DNA of 64,000 nucleotides from the NCBI GenBank assembly GCA_038380435.1, contig JAWZYU010000013.1, forward strand, positions 68,032,446 to 68,096,445, read 5' to 3'. A program made the translations under genes and the position numbers. This document shows, one piece after another, positions 1 through 12,314 of this stretch (position 1 is its first letter; each line of letters begins with the position of its first letter). A model generated the notes under the pieces. The model saw only the letters and a list, made by a program, of their open reading frames with translations, made no database searches and was not told the DNA's origin. This DNA comes from Ryuthela nishihirai. Its lineage: Eukaryota; Arthropoda; Arachnida; Araneae; Heptathelidae.

Positions 1-77
1 AGCATGCTTCAAAAATTTAAAGTATAATCATTTTTATATAACACATCAGGCACGGATCTAGAAAAGTCCTCTCCCCT

Positions 78-121
78 TCCTCCCCTTCCCCACTTAATTA
101 CTTAAGTGGGGAAGGGGAGGG
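78..121. repeat. G/C-rich perfect palindrome
   Basis: Two 20-bp arms (78-97 and 102-121) are exact reverse complements around a 4-bp spacer. The arms are polypyrimidine on one side and polypurine on the other and meet at an AT core. It is probably a short foldback element or a hairpin-forming tract. No gene is attached to it. Confidence 0.8.
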
Positions 122-841
122 GAATGATGCTATCGAGCCAAAAAAAAAGTAAAAAAAGAAGGGTGGGTGGGGCAAAAGACTGTATTTTCATTTCAGCGAA
201 ACATTTTTCCTCGTCTATTTATAGTTATTTAAAAATTGATTGAAAAATGCGGGAAATATACATAAGCTTAAACTTTCTGCTTCCATTACCCTTCAGAGAA
301 TTTTCAAAGGCTTATTTCTCTCTCTAGATCAGGCCCTGCATCACATGATATACAGCAATATATATATATATAACAATATATTTGTCTGGAAAAGTAGATT
401 CTTCTTCTTATCACTAAATACTTTTACGCACAATTTTACACAAAATAAAGTGGCAACAGCTTTTAAGCTGATGGTTCTATTGGTTTTGTGCTCCGTTATT
501 TCTGTTATTTATTCCCGTTTGGTTTGATTGTTTTGTTGCTGGATTTGAGGATTGATTCATTAATGTACGAGGTATGATTTGAATAAGTTTTGGACTCTTT
601 TATAATTCCTACAACATAGTTTGATTTCCAATATTTCTCAAAGGGACTGGAAAATCGTTAAGAACTTTGCTGTACTTTGCTTTTAAATCGACTTCAGAAT
701 GAACACACGTGATATTCTTATTCCTACATGCTCATATGTCATCGTATGTCGGTAACTCAAGCTCATTATTTCGTCAATATATTCAATTCTTGTAAACTAA
801 TGATTCCTTTGTAGAAATTATAACTTCAATGATAATATTTT
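122..841. other. Non-coding AT-rich stretch
   Basis: A G-rich run and short TA repeats occur near the left side. The 95-codon open frame at 240-527 shows no family similarity or domain pattern that I recognise. I see no gene here. Confidence 0.6.
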
Positions 842-1742
842 TTGTGTACATTTCACTTGAAGAATTATTTTAAGATAACTGTTTTGTTTAAAAAAATCTG
901 TAAGATGCATTACTCAAGCAAACTTTCTCCCTGGCATTACTGTGATACAGATGTGAGATGTAGAGAGACTAATAATTATCATGACAATCTAACTATTCAC
1001 AAATTAAATATTAAACATGATTTACAACCACATACAGTTATTTCTGATAGCAGTTTTGTACTGAAAAAAGACATTACTGATTGTATACGTGGGGAATTTG
1101 TTAAAAATAACAAATATATAAAGGAAGAATTTAAAGACATTAAAAAATCCTTAGAATTCAATTCTGATTACATAATAGAATTAAACAAAACTATTAATGA
1201 ATTAAAATCTGAAATTAAAGACATAAAGAAAGAAAATTTCAGCCTACGAAATGAAAATTCCCAATTAAAGGATGACATGAATATGATGAAAATACAATTA
1301 AACGATCTGGAACAATATTCTAAAAACTCTATTATTGAAATATTAGGTATTCCAGAAGACAGAAATGAAAATATATATGATATTTTTCAATCTCTAACAA
1401 ATCATCTTAACATTAAAGAAGAAGTTGCTATTGAACCAATACACAGAATTCCAACGAAAGTAAAAAACAAAATAAAGCCTATTATAGTTAAGTTCAAGTG
1501 CAAAGACCAACGAAACAGATTTCTTCAAGTTGTTAAAAAAAAGAAAAAAAATCAACGCAAATGAGATCTCTTCCAGATTTATCAAACCAAAAATCTTCAT
1601 TAACGAACATTTAACCCAGTTCAATAAGAAACTATTCTATGAAGTTAAACAGTTTCGTTACGAACACAATTTCAAATATATATGGACTAAAGAAGGAAAA
1701 GTGTATATGAGAAAAAATGACAATTCTAGAGTGTTACTATAA
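842..1742 (+). pseudogene. LINE ORF1, coiled coil plus FP25K/L1-ORF1-like nucleic-acid-binding domain, frameshifted
   Basis: Residues ~85-165 of the first frame form a charged heptad-like coiled coil rich in K, E, L and I. A segment follows (LEQYSKN, then EILGIP, then HRIPTK, then PIIVKF) typical of the RNA-binding fold of L1-type ORF1 proteins that Pfam groups with the baculovirus FP protein family. The frame stops at 1562-1564. The C-terminal part of the same domain (IFINEHLT, FKYIWTKEGK) resumes in another frame from about 1560 to 1742, so the two pieces are one gene broken by an indel in the A-rich run at 1534-1555. In related elements this protein coats the LINE RNA. The first ATG may not be the real start; another lies at 905. 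Confidence 0.75.
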
Positions 1743-3417
1743 CAAATGTTAATGATTTAATTAATATTCTTTAAATTATGAATATTTATGAATAAATTAT
1801 TAATAATAATGACTGTTCTAAATTTGAAAATAAAATAGACTTTGGTAATTTTATTAGACATGATTTATACAATTGCTTTAATATACTTCACCTATATATT
1901 CGTAGCTTAAGATAACATTTTGATGAATTATTAATTTTATTGTCTACTGTTAATTACAACTTAGATATTATAATATTAAGTGAAATATGGGTAAAAGATG
2001 ATGAAATCAGTTTATTTAATATAATAGGATTTCAAATGATTTTTAAATGTAGAGATTACAATAAATCAGGTGGCATAATCTTTTATTTTAAAAAAACAAT
2101 ATTTTATTTTCATATTAACATTGAAATGACCACTGCTGATAATATAAATGTATATGATAAAGTAACTGATCTTTATATTATGGATTTATATAGGGATCAT
2201 AATTATTCAACTCATGATTATCTGGAAGAACTAGATTCAATTTACATACTATTAAATACAAAAATGTTTTATTTATTGGAGATATCAATATTGATATAAG
2301 TAATGATATCAATAATACTAATGAATATTTCAATATATTATCAGCAAATGGATTTGAATTTTTCATAAACGACTATACAAGAATTTCTAATCACTCTAAA
2401 AGTTGCATTGATCATATCTTTATTAGAGAAAATAAGATATATGATTACAAAGGTGCGCTATTTCTAAATGATATAATAGATCACTATACTTTAATTTTAA
2501 AAAGTTTTAAACTTAATACGAAAATGAAACAAAAACATAAAATATCTCAAAGAACTAGTATCAATTTTAAAAATTTGGAACTAAGATAAAATATTTAAAT
2601 TCTAAATTAGATCAAATTGATGATTCAAATATTAAATATATATATCAAACTTTTATATATTTAGTTAATAATGTAATATTAAACAACACACAAACACAGG
2701 ATATTGATGATAGAAGTATAAAAATTAATGGTAATCCTTGGATAACTAATGAAATAATTATTTTGATTAAAAAAAGAGAAAAATCATTTTTAAGACACAA
2801 AAAAATATCCATTTATATTGCAATATAATGATGATTATAAAACAATTAGAAATAACATGGTTTCAAAAATAAGATATTTAAAAAAATATTATGAAACTGA
2901 ATTTAAAAAATGTAAAAAAGATACAAGAAAACAATGGAAATGTGTAAAGCAAATTTTGAATGAAAAAACTCATGATTCAACATTACCAGTGTATACTGAT
3001 GTAGTAAAATTAACTAATGACTTTAATTATCATTTCACTCATCTTAATAATTAGAATAATGACACAACTATTAACTTTCATAATTATCCCTCTATCTTAA
3101 ATTACAAATATTCCATGTTTTTAAAAAAAGACAGATGAAGCTGAATTGAATAATATTATAGACAATTTAAATGAAAATAAAGCTTATGGATTTGATAATA
3201 TAAGTCAAAAAATATTAAAAATCATTAATAAATACCATGCAACATTTTTAACACAAATCATAAATATATCGTTCAATTTTGGTATTTTTATAAACCAATT
3301 GAAAACTGCTGTTGTAAAGCCTACATACAAAAAAGGGGATAAAATATTTTAAATATCTATAGACCAATCTCTATATTACCTATTTTTTCAAAAGTTATCG
3401 AAACAATAATGAAAAAT

Positions 3418-3633
3418 AAATAAAATAATAAATAATAAATACCCCCTCAAGCAGCTGCTTTCCACAGAGGTCTGACAGGAGCCTGTCAGTTTATATGCCA
3501 AAGTACAAGATCTGAGAGGATGGCAGGATCTCAGCAGAGAAACGACACAAACAGCCATGCCTTATCCGGGGCTCGAACCCAGATCATCTAGATCAGTAGC
3601 CAAGCGCGCTAACCACTCGGCCATGGAATGGCT
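3418..3633 (-). mobile_element. tRNA-derived SINE (SINE-B), full length, inside LINE copy 1
   Basis: Read on the minus strand, a tRNA-like head lies at about 3555-3633. It has an A-box-like TGGCCGAGTGG and a B-box-like GGGTTCGAGCCC, as in serine/leucine-type tRNAs. A body of ~120 bp follows, ending in a TTTA-rich tail at the low-coordinate end. The element interrupts the RT of LINE copy 1 between the ETIMKNK-encoding region and LIKFLNN. A frame that crosses it (3557-3868) reads LEPRSSRSVAKRANHS, which is the translated tRNA head and not a protein. Confidence 0.8.
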
Positions 3634-3748
3634 AAAAATAAATACCCCCTCAAGAGCTGGTGGCCACAGAGGTCTGACAGGAGCCTGTCAGTTTATATGC
3701 CAGAGTAGAAGGTCTGAGAGGATGGCAGGACCTAGGCAGAAAAACGAC
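3634..3748 (-). mobile_element. 5'-truncated second SINE-B copy
   Basis: The body and tail of the 3418-3633 SINE repeat here (CCCCCTCAAG, then TCTGACAGGAGCCTGTCAG, then GGATGGCAGGA) in the same orientation and without the tRNA head. The LINE reading resumes directly after it. It is either a second insertion next to the first or a tandem duplication. A short fragment of the same SINE occurs at 12399-12465. Confidence 0.75.
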
Positions 3749-5340
3749 AGACTTATAAAATTTTTGAATAATTCATCATTTTTTTATAAATCGCAATTTG
3801 GGTTTAGAGAACATAAGAGTTCAGATCATGCAGTGCTGGAAAGGACCCCTACTGTTTTAATGTTATAAATAATTCTCAAAAAACTATGGTAATTTTTTTA
3901 GACATTGCAAAAGCATTTGATACTGTAAATCATGATATCTTATTGCAGAAACTTAATTACATTGGTGTTAGAGGAAATACGCTAAAATGGTTTAAATCAT
4001 ATATTACAGATAGCAAACAAATTGTAGACATAGAAAACACAAAAAGTTCTCCCTTATTGCTTACTAAAGGAGTGCCTCAGGGCTCAGATTTAGGACCTAT
4101 TTTATTCCTGATTTATTTCAATGTTTTCTCTTTTAATAACTTAAATGGATATCCTATATCCTATGCTGATGATACTGCTATAGTATATAGAAGTAATAAT
4201 TTTGAAGAATTGAAATCGACTATATCTCATGATTTAAAAAAATTCAGTTATGGTTTCATAAAATCATCTTACATTAAATATCGAAAAATCGTATTCAATG
4301 TATTTCAGTCTCACTAACAAGAGTTATTTCAAAGATAAAATCATATATCATAGATTTATTTATAATAATAATATTGTATGTACATGTGCAAAAATTAAAC
4401 AAATTCAAACATACAAATATTTGGGGATTACTATTGATAACAATTTGAAGTGGAATAGTCATACAAATATAATTGCAAAACGTTTAAGATATTTCCTAAT
4501 TAGAATATATCATCTAAAGGAAATTGTAGATACTTCCTTTCTAATAACACTTTATTATTCATGGATTCAATCTACTTTACAATACTGTTTAAATAGTTAC
4601 GGATGAACATATCTTAATTCTTTAAATAAATTAATAACGTTACAAAACAGAATTCTGAAGGTTATTATGAATAACCAAATTACGAATTTAAAAAATATAA
4701 TTATTGAAAATGAAATTTTGAATTTAAGACAATTATATATTTATAAAATCCTTATGTTTGTGTTTAAAAACCCAGATTTCTTAAAATTACAACATATAAA
4801 AATAAGTCTTAGAAATAGAGAAATTTATTATGTACCTTTTTCAAGAAAAGAAATTATCCATATTTATTTCATGATTCTAGTTCTACAAAATTTTAATAAA
4901 TTACCGAAAAATATAAGGGAAGAAAGAAATGAAAATATATTTAAAATAAAAAATAAGCAAAGATTATTGCATATACACAATATTGAGTCTTTATTTCATT
5001 ATTCACTTCATTTCATGTCATTAATGAATAAATCTAAAATTATTAATTTTTTCACTCTTAAACCTTTAATTCTGTATTATAAAAATGAATATCATTAATA
5101 ACTAATAATTTAATTTGACAACCTGTAAGAGCATAAAGCTCATTGGTCGTTCTTATATGGCTTCTATTTTATTGCATTTCATTTCACAATAAATATTTTA
5201 CATTACATGAATTTATTTATATCAGTTCAATTGTTCATACCGAATTGTGGATTTTATTTTAACTCATTATGTTGTATAAATATTATTTATTTATTATTAA
5301 GTGTATTATATGTTTATATAGTCAATAAACAAATGCAAAA

Positions 5341-6530
5341 TATTTTATAAATGACAGTCTTTATTGCCTAATCTTTGGCTTAGAAATATTTAGCTATAAA
5401 ATCTGAGCGCTTTCATGCAGTACTAATGTCAGCACATCATCAAAGAAATAAATGCAAAGTTTATCAATATTTTTTCAGCGTATCCAAGAATTTGAAAAAT
5501 TATTCATATAATATAAACACAGAAGGGTCCCTCAGGATCTTTTCTCTATTTGTGTTGTAAAAGTACTAAATGCTAGACAATTTCTTCAACTTCTCTAACG
5601 TTGCTTATTTGTATTAGAGATAACGAAATCGCTCCGAAGGCATGAGTAAACGTTCCTAGGCTATAAGCAAAGTAGTAAATGTATTCATTTATAAAAATTT
5701 ATATTTTTCTCCTTTAACGAATAAATAATGTTTCTGCTTAGAATTATTTCGAAGCAGAATATTTTTCTGTTTTTATAAAAACGTTACGAAGACGTTTGCA
5801 TGCTCCAATATTAAATATAGAAACATGTAACCTTAAATTTACTGTTAAGGAATGGAAATATTTGAAAAAAAAAGGACCTTTAATGTAATTCTATTCTCCC
5901 TACGACAGCTATTCGGTAATATAATTAATGAAAGTAATAAATTGCTAATGTTTCACCTGAAGCATACAGAATCTACGAAAGTCGGACTAGTTGAACAAAA
6001 GACTCTTTCCGATATTGGTAAATACAAGGGAACGTTTGGTGTTTCAACAAAATTCGGGATATGAGAGCTCGCACTCGATGTGAGCAATTTAAGTATTTTA
6101 CTTGTTGCACTGGGTTGTTTTATGATCGTTGCTTGTGGGCGCATAATGAGTTAAATCAGGAAAGGTTTCCTCATTGGAAGATTCTGACTAGTTCCTATTT
6201 GGCAGAAAATTATCAAATCATCAAAGCCATAAAAATAATCTATAAGCCATAAAAAGTTATTAATGTTTCTCGCATTATATGATCAGATATTAAGGAAAAT
6301 TATTTTAATTCTTCAATTAAACTAGTATTTCAAAAAACTGAAGTAATCTAAACAATTTAATACTTCTAAATATAAACGTGGCTTTCATTAACATTTGTCA
6401 AAATGTAAAAAATACAGAAAAATGTAAACAATTTAATAATTATATGTATATCATAAATACGGTAATTTCATTAATAATGATATAAAACTAGAAATCGATA
6501 AGTGCCTTCGTCATCTCATGATTTCTAGAC
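5341..6530. other. AT-rich sequence without recognisable genes
   Basis: Only short frames are present (70 and 63 codons near 5852-6252), on both strands over the same bases, with no motif I can name. I see no repeat boundary. Confidence 0.5.
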
Positions 6531-6539
6531 CATCACTTC

Positions 6540-7000
6540 GAGCCGTATTTGACCTTGAAGGCGACACGGGATCTGAAAATTCTTAATATTTCTGACTTCT
6601 GCTGCCCGACTTCTTAGCTCTCTATCAACGTCATATAGAAATTTGACCTTTGACTTTAAAGGACACGTTACATCCAAAATTTCGCAACATTTTTGATATC
6701 TACGTTCTGAAATGCGTCCAAGCATAAATTTTTAGGTCTGTAGCACTAGTACATATATATATATATTTGACATTTGACCTCAAAGGAGCCTCCGGATCGG
6801 AAATCTCATAAGGTCTGTGGTATTAAAGAACCCAAAACATCCCTTAGACCAATTTCCAAAGTTCCTCGCGTTCTAAGACCAAAGTTTGACCTCTACTTGA
6901 GCTCAACTGTTTTTTTTTTTAACTTGAAGGACACTGGAGACCAAATTTCAGATTTTTCCCCGAAGTCTAGGACCCGATTACCCTTAGGTGCAAATTTTTC
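6540..7000 (-). repeat. Degenerate ~120-bp tandem repeat, locus 1
   Basis: A unit built around TTTGACCTTTGACTT / TTTGACCTCAAAGGA recurs near 6642, 6768 and 6883 with spacing of ~115-126 bp. Each unit carries an AAATTTCG-type block and a GTAGCACTAGTA-type block. The same unit is present in reverse complement at 56985-57370. Spurious ORFs on both strands (6525-6725 and 6774-7067) arise from it. Confidence 0.65.
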
Positions 7001-7061
7001 GATTGTACCACTTCTGCACTATAGTCAGTCAAGTCAGCGTTCACTCACATTCGCCTATATA

Positions 7062-8175
7062 CACTGAATGGACAAATTATTTTATATACCCCGATAACAA
7101 TATGCAAAGCAGAAGTATCACGTTCAGTAACATGGGACACTAAAACTGACAATGCCTATAAATAGAGCAGATATCTCTGCGCATTGGAAACCACTCACGG
7201 AAAAGTAATCATGTGTAAAGGCAGAGACATAAGTGAGTTTCACCGTGGCTAGATAATTCAATCACTGCAGCTTCTGAAATGCTGGGGTTTCCACGTCAGA
7301 CCGTTGCACTTGTACACCAAGACTACGTGAAATACGACAAAACATCCAACCAGCGGGAGAAATGTGCACGTTAACGTGCAATTGACTCTATAGGTTGCGC
7401 AGTGTCCCGCATCGTTACAAGGAATCACACGGTTACCATATGCATATGTAAGACTATCCGTCGTACCATGGCAATAATAGGCTATGGCAGTCGACGTCCA
7501 CATCGTGTCCCCTTGTTGACTGCAAGGTACCGAAAGATTAAGCTGCAGTTGGCAAAGGCGTATCGCAACTGGAGTGCAGAAGACTGGAAACATATCATCT
7601 GGTCTGAAGAATCATGGTTTCAACTCTATCACGATAAACCACACGAAGCGATGAACCCAGCAGCCAAGTTGGGAATACAGGCAGGTGGAGATGGTGTAAC
7701 AGTATGGGATCCCTTGGGGCCCCTCGTACCTATCGAGACCTCCGTCACTGACAAAAGGTATATGGACATCCTCGCCGATCATCTACACCGGTTCATAACG
7801 ATTATTGTTCCTCACCAACACCAACTTTCAACAGACAACGCGACACTGCATACTTCCCGACTGGCGACCAATTGGCTCCAAGAACATCCAAGTGAGTTTT
7901 CCACATTCGAATGGCCCTCTCGAACGCCGAACCTCAATCCCATTGAGAATTTGTTGGACGAATTGGAAAGATCTGTTCGAGCCCTCCAACCCCCACCGGC
8001 AATTGTGGATGCTCTATGACAGGCGATACTCGCTTCATCAGCTACATCGTGAAATCACTTCCATGTTTTCAACACCTTATTGAGTCCTTACCAAGACGTC
8101 TGACTGCTGTTGGGATGACAACAGGTGGAGCAACAGGTTATGAGGTAGATGTATATAATAATTTGTCAATCAGTT
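7062..8175 (+). mobile_element. Tc1-type DNA transposon A with TIRs and TA flanks
   Basis: Left end CACTGAATGGACAAATTATT (7062-7081) matches the reverse complement of the right end (AACTGATTGACAAATTATT, about 8157-8175). TA dinucleotides flank both ends, as expected for the TA target-site duplication of Tc1/mariner elements. The total length is about 1.1 kb. Inside is a decayed transposase on the plus strand. Confidence 0.85.
7211..8019 (+). pseudogene. Tc1 transposase, decayed (element A)
   Basis: An N-terminal helix-turn-helix trace (KGRDISEFHRG) starts near 7220 but is broken by stops. The longest intact part is 7402-8019. Its DDE domain reads VIWSDESRF-like as IIWSEESWF (first acid changed to E), STDNATLHTS (second D) and PNLNPIEN (third E). 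I count 36 residues between the second and third acids, against 34 in classic Tc1. The changed first acid and the upstream stops mean it is inactive. The product would cut at the TIRs and insert at TA. A translation continues past 8019 in another frame with typical C-terminal residues. Confidence 0.85.
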
Positions 8176-8805
8176 TATTAGATCAACCATGGGCAATCCG
8201 TGGACGCAAATATCGCAACGCAAATTATTAAAATTTTCTGTCTTATTTATGAAGTGCTTTGCGGAATTTCGATTTCTTTTTCTTTCCCAATTTACCTTTA
8301 CACTGTTTTTGAAGGTGTTCTTTAGTAGCCCAAAATTAATTTACAACGGCATAGACACACATGACAAACTGGCCATAGGAGTAGATCGGATTTTCTGAAT
8401 GTACTGTTCAGTTCCCGATTAAAGAGCTCAGCTCTTCACTCAAACAGACACTACATCAGCAAACATTCTAATTATGAAAGTAATACAGGTCAACATAGAA
8501 AAGAAACATTTGAGAAACTTTTGGTTGCATTAACATGCAAAAAAAAGTATTTACCCACATGTCTCAAGACTCCTGTGTTATCGGGCGTGCAAGTGTCGTT
8601 ATTTTGAGAAAATTACAAAATATTACACAAATTGTTCTGATTGCTAATATGTAAAAGAGTGCCAGGAAACAATTTTTGGTATGTTTTGTCCAGAGAAATA
8701 AATCGGTACATGTGAAAATTTATTTGTTTACTCATACTAACTACTCATGGCATTGGAATGTGGGATCGGGAGTGATAAGTATCGAATGTTTAATATAATA
8801 AGTAA

Positions 8806-8877
8806 GTTTTTGACCCGCGGCACTCTAAAAAAATCCTCACCTGGCCCGCTGATGAGAAAAGATTGCCCATCCTTGCA
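8806..8877. mobile_element. Possible hAT-type element end
   Basis: In reverse complement the stretch reads CAAGGATGGGCAATCTTTTC followed by CATCAGCGGGCC, the style of hAT/Charlie terminal repeats. I did not find the partner end within the adjacent kilobase, so this is at most a truncated relic. The 84-codon minus-strand frame over it has no support. Confidence 0.4.
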
Positions 8878-9443
8878 TTAGATGCTACTAAAATAAATCC
8901 GAGTTTGAGTGTTCTTTGACTATGCAACAAAGCAGTAGGTTTCTCGCTTGTGTGGCTAAATGAACAGATCAATGGAACATAAGGTCCTAGAACTGGATAA
9001 CTGCTAGGAAACATATAGAAGCTACAGCCAAGGCCACATAGCATATTTCGTAACGTGTACAGGGCAGTGTCGGATTTAGGGGACGGGGGAGCGTTATAAG
9101 TAAGGTTGATGGATGCAAAACATTTTTAAACTCGGGACCTATTTCACGCATTTTTCACAAGTTTTTTCGTAAGAGAACATGCTATGTTGCGATAAAAATC
9201 CAGTCACTTGGTACACGCTTTTACTTATTTACAGCCCTTTATTCTCTACTATTTTGAGTTTAGAGAAGAAACTGTCTTCAGCCGGATGGGATACGAACCC
9301 ATGATATCATGTATTTGCTTGTTATTAAACATATTTTACGATTGATAAAATATTATTGGCGGAAAATATACATTATCAAACAGTCCTCGTATGTGTGACT
9401 GGTATGATTCTCACACCTAGGAGTGCTTTGTCGATCAGACCCT

Positions 9444-9535
9444 TCAAAAGTGGTAAAGACAACTTATAACAACTATCCCGCATGAAAAATCAAAAGTGGT
9501 AAAGATAACTTATAACAACTATCCCGCATGAAAAA
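9444..9535. repeat. 46-bp tandem duplication
   Basis: The block at 9444-9489 is repeated at 9490-9535 with one or two mismatches (TCAAAAGTGGTAAAGA, then CAACTATCCCGCATGAAAAA). No gene is associated. The near identity suggests a recent event. Confidence 0.85.
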
Positions 9536-9845
9536 AAAATTATTCATAAGAAAAAAAATACTATTTTATAGTTTTTTCCTACTATCTCTGTGTTTACATT
9601 TTATGAATTATAATTATTTGCTTGGGTGCCTTGGGATTACCTTTATTGTCTGGATCGGAGACTGACTCATTCTGTAACTCTCTGCAGGGGAGAAATGTGA
9701 TTTCATTTTAAGTTTTAAAACCTCTGGAGGATTGCTTGTTTTTCTGCCTTGTATTATGAAGGATTTACACGATAAAAATTTTGTTAACAAAGTTGCATTT
9801 AAAAAAACGAAAATTATTATTGGAAACATAAATTATCGTATTTTG

Positions 9846-10185
9846 CGAAGGTAAACCTTTCTGTGCTTCGCTTCCTTTGAACAGCACAGTCACAGAAAGA
9901 AATTGTGTTGGTTTGGTCATGTTGCCAGTATGCATTACTATAGATTAGCCAATTGAATTATGAACAGTACACCAAAAGGCCTCAAAAAAAGAAGGAGACC
10001 TAGGATGTAGTGGGTCAACAGTGTCAAACAAGACCTCTTTAGAATTGGCCTACATTTGCCAAATGCAACTGTTTGCATCTCAGGACAGACATGTTCGGAG
10101 AAATAAATTGCATAGTCTAGTTGGACCTTCGTCGTCCATGGCTACTTAAGGATTCGGTATGTATGCATGTATGTATTCCACAAAG
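9846..10185 (+). pseudogene. 3' end of a non-LTR retrotransposon (LINE family 3), copy 1
   Basis: Translating across frames gives a WFGHVA segment, then an arginine-rich GLKKRRRPRM segment, WVNSVKQDL and a final SEK-IA-SSW region. This is the usual carboxyl end of arthropod endonuclease/reverse-transcriptase LINEs. The DNA ends in GGCTACTTAAGGATT followed by TATGTATG repeats. A second copy of the same tail is at 41990-42950 and also ends in TATG repeats. The clade is not assignable from this fragment. Confidence 0.65.
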
Positions 10186-12062
10186 AGGTAGTCGATTTTA
10201 TCAGTTAACGCTAACGAATACTATAAAACGTTATAAAAATTATCCACTTCTCAAATAGTTGCTTCCCACGCTAACCACTCTCCCCCATAACCTGTTCATG
10301 ATTTGGAATATTCCTTTTTCTGCTGAATTTCTATATTGTCTGTTCAGGTTTACCCACGGTATGAGCATTAGCATAAATAAGCATTTTTTTTTACTCTTTA
10401 CTATTTCGCTTTTACTTTTTTGTTTTAAATTAGCTTAGAGCAATTTATTTTTTCCGCTTTGAATGTTTTTTGGTTTACTTAATCTCAAATGTAATGTTTC
10501 GTTATTTTAGATACACCAGAAATGCTAAAAGAGAAGGAAAGGAAAGAGGAATTTATTAACCTTGTATAAATATTTTCCTGGCTATTAATTCCACAGTTAA
10601 TTCCAAATATATGGTAAAAAGTATGTAGCAAATACTTCAAAGTTTTTAGTCCCAAACGAAACATTTGCCTCTGGACTATTACCGGTGAGAATGCAATATT
10701 TCTCCATATTTTACATTTCTATTACTTTCTTGAATATTTTTTAAATTTATTAGATGGATTATCCATTAGCAAGAGAAATGTAAGAAAAACAGAATAATGA
10801 TCAATATGCATATGTCAAGATATGATGACTACTCTAGATCTTTTCTTCTGCTTTAGAAACGCAACTATAACATTTTAAAGGAATGCACATTATTCATATC
10901 GAAGGAAAAGAGATTTCCATTCCGAATTGAAATCATAAGTTCAGAGTTAATTTACCAAAGTCTTTGCTATTCAAATCAAGTATGGTAAAAGAGATAGACG
11001 TCTCCATCGAAAAAATCCGATAAAGAAAAAAAAGCATCCATTAGCGCGAAGGAAAGGAAACATTAACTGTAAGAAATGGAAGTGAACTGCTAATCTGGAT
11101 TTAAGCCACCAGTTTGCAAGACGTTTGTTTTTTAAAGAATTTTGCCTTTTTAAGGTCCATTAAAAACTTGTGTAATGGACTTAAATAATACTAATGTTTG
11201 CCTAACAAACTTTTGCTTTGCATCATTAATAATGTTTTGGTTGAACTTACCAGGTTTTCTGCTAAATGATAAAGCATATTTAATCCAAATATATTGATAG
11301 CAATGCATAGTTTGACAAACTTTCGATAAGGTGCCGATAAATGTAATTTGTACAAAAGAAAAGTTATCTTGCTATTTTTATGGATATATTCTTAATTTTT
11401 TGCAGTCATCATTATTTTTAAGAATGGCGTCAAACTCACCCATCTCAATCGAGTATAATGAAATTTCAACTTAGAAAGATTAAGATTATTAGATTATTTG
11501 CTTTTCTGAAGCTGTACTTTTTGCTTTTTGGTATTCACGTGTTGTTTCCATATTTTGATATCATGGGCTCTGTTTCAGTTTTTTTCGTCTTACTAGAGGG
11601 AAACAGCGCTTACAGTCTGGATGAAAAATGTTTCGCTCCTTTTTCCAACTCTTACAAAGTAAAAAGGAGCTTGAAATTAGAAGTTCGCAGTTTCAACTTC
11701 TACTTAAGACTAATATTTTTCTTCTCCGCAACGTGCCTTGATTACGTAAACGGATGACGGTGGGTAAATATGCATTGTCTGCGCCCGGGTTTTTTAATTT
11801 TCAGAAGACACGAAAAGCCCTGGAATAATTTTCCCGCTGAACATTTCCATTCAAATTTTAATTTCTTGGAACTTTAATGGTGCTGTCGCAAACCAAATAG
11901 CTATAAAACAAAATTTATGCTTTTTATGTAATTAATAATTAACTCGATGCTTTCTAAAGAATATCAAATATATACTTATTATCTTTTTAGTAATAATTGA
12001 ACACACAATTTCAATTATAACCAAAGAAGAGTGTCAATCTAATGTTGCTATTGAATGTGAGA
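10186..12062. other. Gene-poor AT-rich stretch
   Basis: I find no repeat family, TIR or protein domain here. The 99-codon plus-strand frame at 11458-11757 is hydrophobic in part, but it has no recognised family, splice context or codon bias that would support it. Confidence 0.5.
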
Positions 12063-12148
12063 AATATACTGCTCACAAAAATTAGGGGATATTTCAAAAT
12101 GGATATGAAGCAATAAAAATATCCCCTAATTTTTGTGAGCAGTATATT
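12063..12148. mobile_element. Perfect foldback MITE (Tc1/mariner style)
   Basis: Arms of 32 bp (12063-12094 and 12117-12148) are exact reverse complements around a 22-bp loop. The inner arm reads ACTGCTCACAAAAATTAGGG, a typical Tc1/mariner terminal sequence. TA lies at the outer edges. There is no coding capacity, so this is a minimal non-autonomous element. Confidence 0.85.
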
Positions 12149-12314
12149 TACAATCTGTAGCCCCTGATTTCTGTTCTCTATTTCAAGTCGGACTAGTGTT
12201 GATTCAACACCCTTCTCGGTTTATAAAGGGACCTGGGAAAGTTTTAGCAGAATATAATTTGAAAACCCTTGCTCTATCGAATAAGACGAAGATCGTCAAC
12301 TCTCGGCTGGAGAA

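Larger units (their letters stand above)
1891..5098 (+). pseudogene. LINE ORF2: APE endonuclease and reverse transcriptase, multiply broken
   Basis: Endonuclease traces run from ~1940 (LDIIILSEIWVKDDE) through a GDINIDI-like strand near 2280 to IDHIFI and DHYTLIL near 2410-2500. RT starts before 3146 (NKAYGFDNIS). It continues with NYRPISILPIFSK (3355-3400), LDIAKAFDTVNHD (from 3898), GVPQGSDLGPILF (about 4069-4107) and an intact YADD catalytic box at 4162-4173. KYLGITIDNNLKW (about 4416-4455) and the C-terminal region follow to the stop at 5098. The gene would nick target DNA and prime cDNA synthesis. At least six frameshifts or stops plus a SINE-B insertion make it non-functional. YADD and the downstream motifs are well kept, so decay is moderate. 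Confidence 0.85.
842..5340 (+). mobile_element. Non-LTR retrotransposon (jockey/CR1-like LINE), copy 1, decayed
   Basis: The order is that of a two-ORF LINE: a coiled-coil ORF1 (842-1742), then endonuclease, reverse transcriptase and C-terminal region (about 1890-5098), then an AT-rich 3' region. Both ORFs are broken by frameshifts and stops, and a SINE-B pair sits inside the RT at 3418-3748. A second member of the same family lies at 28.3-33.2 kb and aligns in the endonuclease, the RT and the extreme C-terminus. The 3' end near 5340 is a guess, because no target-site duplication was found. The jockey/CR1 group placement comes from RT motif style only. Confidence 0.8.

Noticed and set aside
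3557..3868. 103-codon frame with LEPRSSRSVAKRAN
   Set aside because: It is the complement of a tRNA-like SINE head followed by LINE sequence in frame by chance.
11458..11757. 99-codon hydrophobic frame
   Set aside because: Hydrophobicity follows from T-rich DNA. No supporting signals.
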